From: Heterohyrax brucei
Taxonomy: Eukaryota > Chordata > Mammalia > Hyracoidea > Procaviidae
DNA length: 64,000 nt
Reading direction: 5' to 3'
Assembly (NCBI GenBank): GCA_028571685.1
Contig: CM053140.1
Location: 148,909,701-148,973,700 of the forward strand
Shown: piece after piece, positions 58,070 through 64,000 of the stretch
How the letters are laid out: each line of letters begins with the position of its first letter
Position numbering within the stretch: position 1 is the stretch's first letter
The notes under the pieces: model-generated
Databases searched by the model: none
Seen by the model: only the letters and a program-made list of their open reading frames with translations
What the model was told of the DNA's origin: nothing
Position numbers and translations under genes: made by a program

Positions 58070-61000
58070 TTGTTAGATGCCATCAGGTCAGTTCCAACTC
58101 ATAGTAACTCTAAAGAGAACAAAACACTGTTCCATCCCATGCCATAACTACTATCATTGTTAAGTTTGAGCTCATTGTCACAGCCACTGTGTCAACTCAT
58201 TTCTTTGAGGGTCTTCCCTTTCCTCATCAAAACTCCACTTTACCAAGCAAGATGTCCTTCTCAAGGGATTGATGCCTCCTAACAATGTGTCCAAAGTACA
58301 AAGATACAATCTTGCCTTCCCTCCAAGGAGCGCTCCTGTTATACTGCTTGCAAAGCAGATGTTTTCTTTTCTTCAGTCCAGACATTTGTCTGTAACGCCA
58401 CAATTCAATGACATCAATTATTCTGTTTTCCATATTCATTGTCCAGCTGTTACATGCTTCCGACATGATTGAAAACACCATGGCTTGGAACAAGCACATC
58501 TTAATCTTTAAGGTTATATTCTAGCTTTTCAATGCTTTAAAGAGGTCTCTTGCAGCAGACTTGCCCAACACAATGCATTATCTGATTTCTCGACTACAGC
58601 TCCCATTGCTGTTTCCATGGGCATTGCTTGTGGATCCAAGTAAAATGAAATATTTGACAACTTCAATATTTTCTCTGCTTATTATGGTGTTGCTTGTTGC
58701 CCCAGTTGTAAGGATTTTTGTTTTCTTTATAGTGAGGTGTAATTTGTAGTGAAGGCCATGGTCTTTGATCTTCATCAGTGTTTCAAGTTCTCTACAGTTT
58801 CAGCAAGCAAGGTTGTATCATCTACATAATGTAAGTTGTTAGTAAGTCTTCCTTCAATCCTGATGCCCAACTCTTCTTCACTTGGTCCAGCTTCTCAGAT
58901 CATTTGCTTGGCATAGGGTCACTATGAACCAGAATCAAGTCGACAGCAGTGGATTTTGTCTCTGGTATGCAGATTAAATAGGTATGTTGAAAGGATCCAA
59001 CTGAGATGCACACCTTTCTTGATTTTAACTATGCAGGGTCCCCTTGTTCTGTTCCAACAACTGCTTCTTGATCCATGTACAGGTTCCTGATGACCACAAT
59101 TAAGTTTTGGGAATTCTCATTCTCTGTAGTGCTGTCCAAAATTTGTTATGATCCACACAGTTGAATGATTTTGCTTAGTCAGTAAAACACTGGTAAACTT
59201 CTGTCTGATATTCTCTGCTTTCAGCCAAGAACTACCCAACATCAGCAGTGATATACCTGGTTCTGCATCCTCTTCTGCATCTGTCCTCCGTTTCAGGTAG
59301 GTGCTTCTTAAAATACTACTGCACCATTTTTGAATGATCTTCAGTAAAATTTTGCTTACAGGGTGTATCAGTGATATTTTTTGATCATTTCCACATACAC
59401 TTGAATTGCTTTTCATGGGAATAGGAATAAATATGGTTCTTTTCCAGTCGGTTGGCCAGATAGGGGTCCTCCACATTTCTTGGCATAGATGACTGAGTAC
59501 TTCCAGCACTGCAACCCAAATGACATTCTATTGATTTCTGGAGCCTTTTTTCTTTCTTTCTTTTTGATCTACTAATGCCTTCAGTGCATCTTGGATTTAT
59601 TCCTTCAACACCATCAGTTTCTGATCACGTGCTACGTCTTGATGCCGTTGCATTTGCTGACCAGTTCTTTTTGGTATAATGATTCTATGTATTTCTTTAA
59701 TTTCTTCTTGATTCTCCCTACATTATTCGATATTTTCCCGACAAAATCTTTCACTGTTACGACTAGAGGCTTCATTTTTTTTTTTCTTTAAGTTCTTTAG
59801 CTTGATAAATACAGAGCATGTCCTTCGCTTTTGGTTTTCTATCTCCAGGTCTTTGCACATGTCATTATAATACTTGACTTTGTCATCTTGAGCCACCATT
59901 TGAAATCTTCAGTTCTTTTACTTCATCGTTTCTTCCTTTGGATTTAGCTACTCAGTGTTCAAAAGCAAGTTTCAGAGTCTCTTCAGACAGCCAATTTGTT
60001 CTTGTCTTTCTTTATTTTCTTTCCTTTTCAATGACCTTTATTTTTATTTTTTTATATATGATGTCCTTGATATTCCATAATGCATCTGTTATCTGGTCTT
60101 TAGTTTTCAGTACTTTCAAACTATTCTTGAAATGGTCTCTAAATTCAGGTGGGATAAAATCAAGATCATGCTTCGGCTGTCAAGAATTTGACCTAATTTT
60201 CTTCAGTGTCAACTTGAACTTGCTTGAGTAATTGATGGTCTGTTCCACAACTAGCCCGTGGTCTTGTTCTGACTAATGATATTGAACTTTTCCATTGTCT
60301 CTTTCCACAGATGTAAGGGATTTAATTCCTGTGTATTCCATCTGATGAGGTTCATGTATATAGTCTCCATTTATATTACTTGAAAAAGGTATTTGCAATG
60401 AAGTCGTCGGCCTTGCAAAATTCTGTCATGTGATCTCTAGCATCTCTTCTATCACCAAAGCCACATTTTCCAACTACCCAGCCTTCTTCTTCACTTCCAG
60501 CTTTGAAATTCCAATCCCTTGTGATTATCAATGCAGACTGATTGCATGTTTGATCAATTTCAGACTGTAGAAGTTAGGAAAAATGTTCAATTTCTTCATC
60601 TTAGGCCTTAATAGTTGGTGCATAAATTTGAACAATAGTTGTACTAACTGGTCTTTCTGTTAGGTGTATGGACATTTTCACATCAGGGACAATGTTGTAC
60701 TGCAGGATAGATCTTGAAATGTTGTTTTAGATGAGGACTGGAATGTCATTAGTCTTCAAGTTGTCACTCCCAGCATAATACAACACATAATTTTCCAATT
60801 CAAAATGCCCAATTCCAGTCCATTTATGCTCACTAATGCCTCAGGTATTGATGTTCTGCTCATTACTTCCTAGAACATTGATGTTTATGCACTCTGTTTC
60901 ATTTTTAATGAATTCAAATTTTCCAAGATTCTACATTCGACATTCCAGTTATTAATGATGTTCACAGCTGTTTCTTCTCATTTTGTTTCATACCATATCA

Positions 61001-61310
61001 GTAAGTGTGAGTCCCAAAAGCTTGACTCCATTCATTTCATAAGGTTGACTCTACTTTGAGGAGGCAGTTCTTTCCCAGCCTTCATTTGAGTAACTTCTAA
61101 CGTGAGGAGGCTTCTTTTTTGGCAGTGTGTGAGACAATGTTCTACCGCTATTTATAAGGTTTTTGCTGGCTAATTCTTTTCAGAAGTATCCTGCCTTCAT
61201 CTGACTTAGTCAAGAAGTTCAGCTGGTTTTTGAACATGGGTGACATAGCTTGAAGCATCACAGCAGTATGCAAGCCCACATAGTACAACAAACTGACAGA
61301 CGTGTGGTGG
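58070..61310 (-). mobile_element. RTE-type LINE, nearly full length
   Basis: A ~3.2-kb antisense RTE. The 3' end is at 58070 (TGTTGTTAGATGCCATCAGG). RT wording is spread over 58200-59800; a minus frame at 59117-59509 is open for 130 codons (WPTDWKRTIFIPIPMK and HPVSKILLKIIQ). The endonuclease lies around 60400-60720 (RDWNFKAGSEEEGWVVGK and GFGDRRD blocks), and the 5' end (CACATAGTACAACAAACTGA near 61277) is close to complete. Stops and indels are frequent. A ~48-bp AfroSINE-tail scrap (GGGTCACTATGAACCAGAAT) sits at 58915-58961. Confidence 0.85.
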
Positions 61311-62043
61311 ATAAAATCTACAAGATCTGTTGTTATATCTCCCTTTCATTTAAGATATAAATAATTTGTGGTTTCCCTGGATGTATCTGCAAAATTTTGA
61401 TATCTATATTTTGTATTATTTTTTCATGCAATGCCTTTCAATTTTGTTTTTATTCATAATTTGCAAGTATAACTGCCAGAATTATTCAAACCTTCTATGT
61501 TTTTAATTTGCTTTTTTGTTTGTTCATTTTTGAGTCAACTTACTTGTTTATTATCTCCTCTATTAACTTTTTTTCCCCCATCTCATTTGAGGGTAGAACT
61601 AGTTGATCTGTGTACTAAAATACGTAGCCTTAACTTCCCACAGTCTTCCTTAAATTAATAGCATGTGACTCTTTGGACAAGGTATAAACTTCACAAATGT
61701 CTAGTTCTCTTTACCCAGTTACAAACTTTATACTATTTTGTCATATATTTTTTGGTTAACACGTTTGTAACCCCCCTCATTGTTTTATTTTTTCCTATAA
61801 AAAAACCACTCATTTTAAAAATATATTATATTTAGTTCCACATATTACTATTTCCTATATTTGTAATTTCTCCCTGCATCTATAGGCTTTTTCTATAATT
61901 ATTTCATTTAGCCTAGAGTATGTTCTTTAACATTTCCTAGAAAGTGAGTTGAAACAACTTTCTCAGCTTTAGTTAATTCAAAATGCTTTTATTACATGTT
62001 CATATTTAAGGCATTTTTGTTTTTACTGGACTTAGAATCTTTT
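61311..62043. other. unclassified AT-rich DNA
   Basis: No gene or clear repeat recognised. Confidence 0.4.
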
Positions 62044-62280
62044 TTTTTTATTTAATATGACTGAGTGAAAATGTACATTCCCGTATAAATTTATATGCCC
62101 ACCTATATGCAGCTTCCACTGCTCTCCCTGTCCGGTGACAGCACACTATTCCTCTCTGCTCCATACATGTCTTGTCCTCCCAACAGTCTCTTTTCCCCTC
62201 CTCTCCAACCACTGTCCTTCCTCCAACCAGAGGTCAGCAGGCTGATATCCTGTAGATGTATAGAACCATAAAGTGCATAG
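62044..62280 (-). mobile_element. L1 3' UTR end, antisense
   Basis: TTTAATATGACTGAGTGAAA through CATAAAGTGCATA corresponds to the 3' end of the L1 at 26325-26680 read in reverse (CCCACCTATATGCAGCTTCC and CATACATGTCTTGTCC). Only the last ~240 bp are present. Confidence 0.75.
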
Positions 62281-62415
62281 TACAGAATGGAAAATAACTT
62301 TTAGAAATCTGTCAATATAAGATTCTAAATCCATTGAAACTATGGTACATATACTCAATTGATTTAGAATCTTATATTGACAGATTTAAAAATTTTTTTT
62401 TCCATTCTGTACTAT
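62278..62415. repeat. large inverted repeat / hairpin
   Basis: Left arm 62278-62337 and right arm 62355-62415. The inner 27 bp (62305-62331 against 62361-62387) are perfectly complementary, as are the outer ends (TAGTACAGAATGGAAAA against TTTTCCATTCTGTACTA); an ~11-bp block between them has diverged. ATTGA/TCAAT pairs extend the stem inwards. The loop (ACTATGGTACATATAC) matches L1 sequence found near 25441-25456. Confidence 0.9.
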
Positions 62416-62749
62416 CAAAAAAGTCATTCAGTTGTTTTTGGGCTTGGATTTTGTTATGAGAAGCAAGTCATTATCTTTATATTCATTTTTTAGGTATAAT
62501 ACATATTTTTTTCCTGTAGTTGTTTTACAATATTTTCTTTATTTGAAGAAATTTTTCTATGATGGATCTAAATTTAATCTTTTTTTTTTAAATCTTGTTT
62601 GTAGTTGGCTAAATTCCTTTGATATCTTGGTGAAAGTTTTTACAGAACACATTTCCTTAGTTTTTACAACAGCATTTTCCAAATCCATGAGTTCTGATTT
62701 CATTTTCACAGTTCAATTTTAACTCTCTTTCCTCCCATATTTTTTTCTA
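62416..62749. other. unclassified AT-rich DNA
   Basis: No gene or clear repeat. Confidence 0.4.
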
Positions 62750-63218
62750 AGTGGTGAGAAGAAAGCACCTCATCCCTTTAATATCTTGCTTAGAAATCCC
62801 CTCAGCCAAATATCCAAGTTTATCACTTGTAAGTTCTGCTTTCCACCTAACAACCAAACATAGTTCAGGCAAGTTCATTGCTACTTCACAGAAGTATCAC
62901 TTTTTCACCATTGTTCAATCACATGTTCACCCTTTTCTTCTAAAACTTCATTAGAAGCACATTTAATGTTCAGATTTCTGGCAACTTTCTGTTCATTATA
63001 ATAGAAGCTTTCATCACAGCTCTTAATTCTTTCTGAGCTCTCATAAGAATCACTCTTAATCTTGATAATTATATCAAGAAAGTCTTCGAGGTGAACTAGA
63101 ACCTTACCATGAGGCACATCAAAATCCCTCCAGATTTTACCCATTACCCAATTCCAAAACGATTTTCATATTTTAGGTATCTGTTAAAGCAGCTTCCTCA
63201 TTTCGTGGTACCAAATTC
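62750..63218 (-). mobile_element. MaLR internal region, 5' part
   Basis: Immediately inside the LTR on the minus strand comes GGTACCACGAAATGAGGAAG then TTAACAGATACC, as in mammalian MaLR elements. A minus frame at 62905-63144 (79 codons, starting MGKIWRDFDVP) is a remnant of the gag-like internal frame. The downstream end is lost. Confidence 0.6.
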
Positions 63219-63610
63219 TGTCATACTTTGTTAGTGCCGCTATAGCAGAAATATCACCGATAGATAGCTTTAACCAACAGAAATTTATTTTCACACCGTG
63301 TAGGGTGCCAGATGTCTGAATTCAGGGCAACTGCTCTAGCAGCAAGTTCTCTGTCAGACCTAGAACTTCCTTGTTTCTTTTCATACTCTGTTCTTTAGTT
63401 CCATGACTATCTTCATATGGCACAGTATCCGTCTTCTCACATCAGTGTTTTCTTTCTTCTCTGCCTGATCTGTTTTCTTTATATCTCAAAATTAGTTGGC
63501 TTAAGGCATATCCTATACTTATATGACCTCATTAACATCATTGCATCCACAAGTATAGGGGTTAATATTTACTACAGATATTTTTAGGTCACACAATTCA
63601 ATCTGTAACA
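63219..63610 (-). mobile_element. MaLR-type 5' LTR
   Basis: Borders TGTCATACTTTG and AATCTGTAACA give TG...CA. It carries the same blocks as the copies at 2894-3382 and 40648-40981, and is followed on the minus strand by its internal region. Confidence 0.7.
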
Positions 63611-63865
63611 CTGGAATTCTTCCACCCAAAGGGTACATTCTTTGTATCCTGTGATGTAGAACACTGTATGAATAATATCAAACCCTTAGGCTCTCAAGTG
63701 TTTGTTTACTAAAACAATAGATTGTTTTGTATTTGCAACTGCAATTGATCATTTAGGAACTTGAGGTGTATAATTTGTATTTGGTTTATATACTCTTCTC
63801 ACCCCCAAAATAAACATCTAATTAAAACAAACACTTTCAAATTATTAACAGAAAAAAAAAGACGG

Positions 63866-64000
63866 CTAACCCATTGCCACCGTGTTGATTCCAACTCAGA
63901 GCCACTCTGCACGAGGCAGAGTAGAATTACTCCAGAGAGTTTCCAGGAAGTTTCTTGCTGAATTTGAACTGCTGACCTTTTGGTTGGCAGCCTTGACACT
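63866..64000 (-). repeat. AfroSINE, antisense, runs off the window
   Basis: Body box starts at TAACCCATTGCCACCGTGTT; the head region (CCTTTTGGTTGGCAGCC) is reached at 63976 and the copy continues beyond the last base. Confidence 0.85.

Noticed and set aside
1..64000. tRNA genes
   Set aside because: The only tRNA-like sequences seen are AfroSINE heads, which are degenerate and attached to SINE bodies.
1..64000. CRISPR-like arrays or prokaryotic defence systems
   Set aside because: No regularly spaced direct repeats; the window is clearly vertebrate repeat-rich DNA.

Overview
The window is mammalian nuclear DNA, most likely from an afrothere of the elephant/hyrax/sea-cow group (Paenungulata). 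The evidence is a set of at least sixteen AfroSINE-type SINE copies or fragments (tRNA-like head, body ending in a GTCGCTATGAGTCGGAAT-like box and a CGACGGCA-like tail), several RTE-type LINEs whose 3' ends read ...GGCACCTAACAACAACAAC, and L1 elements of one family. Some SINE copies lack an internal block that others keep, the state I recall for the paenungulate subfamily; this is inference without alignment. I see no host protein-coding exon, tRNA gene, rRNA gene or CRISPR array. The window is intergenic or intronic and dominated by repeats.

The outstanding feature is a structurally complete class II (betaretrovirus-like) endogenous provirus at 9348-17067 on the + strand. It has two ~300-bp LTRs differing at 13 positions plus one indel, a perfect 6-bp target duplication (TTTCCT), a primer-binding site one base from tRNA-Ile, a polypurine tract, and a gag-pro-pol-env order. 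Gag is an uninterrupted 593-codon frame. Pro (dUTPase, aspartic protease, G-patch) is open and lies in the -1 frame behind a canonical A AAA AAC slippery site. Pol is in the next -1 frame behind G GGT TTT; it is collinear but carries three TAG codons. Env is collinear with one internal TGA, followed by a 504-codon open stretch holding SU and a beta-type TM. All breaks found are point nonsense changes; the frames never shift. The provirus landed inside an older antisense RTE element, which resumes directly after the 3' target duplication.

Layout: 1-9341 is AT-rich DNA with two RTE copies, a mariner fold-back composite, a MaLR-type LTR and SINE fragments, ending in the RTE that received the provirus. 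9342-17073 is the provirus with its target duplications. 17074-21352 is the rest of that RTE, L1 ORF1 and 3'-UTR pieces, a mariner end and a + strand RTE. 21353-32060 is a run of L1 copies in alternating orientation, one carrying a solo MaLR-type LTR. 32061-42990 is AT-rich DNA peppered with SINEs and MaLR-type LTRs. 42990-49440 holds minus-strand L1 segments, including open ORF2 stretches with an intact FADD motif. 49441-58069 has an L1 5' end/ORF1 with a SINE inserted, an RTE fragment and two more mariner copies. 58070-61310 is a nearly full-length minus-strand RTE. 61311-64000 has an L1 3' UTR, a striking ~60-bp-arm hairpin, a MaLR LTR with part of its internal region, and a SINE running off the end.

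The only genes that work as a set are the retroviral ones: Gag for particle assembly, Pro for maturation and dUTP hydrolysis, Pol for reverse transcription and integration, Env for entry, with expression driven by the LTR. As it stands the locus cannot make full-length Pol or full-length Env from its own start.
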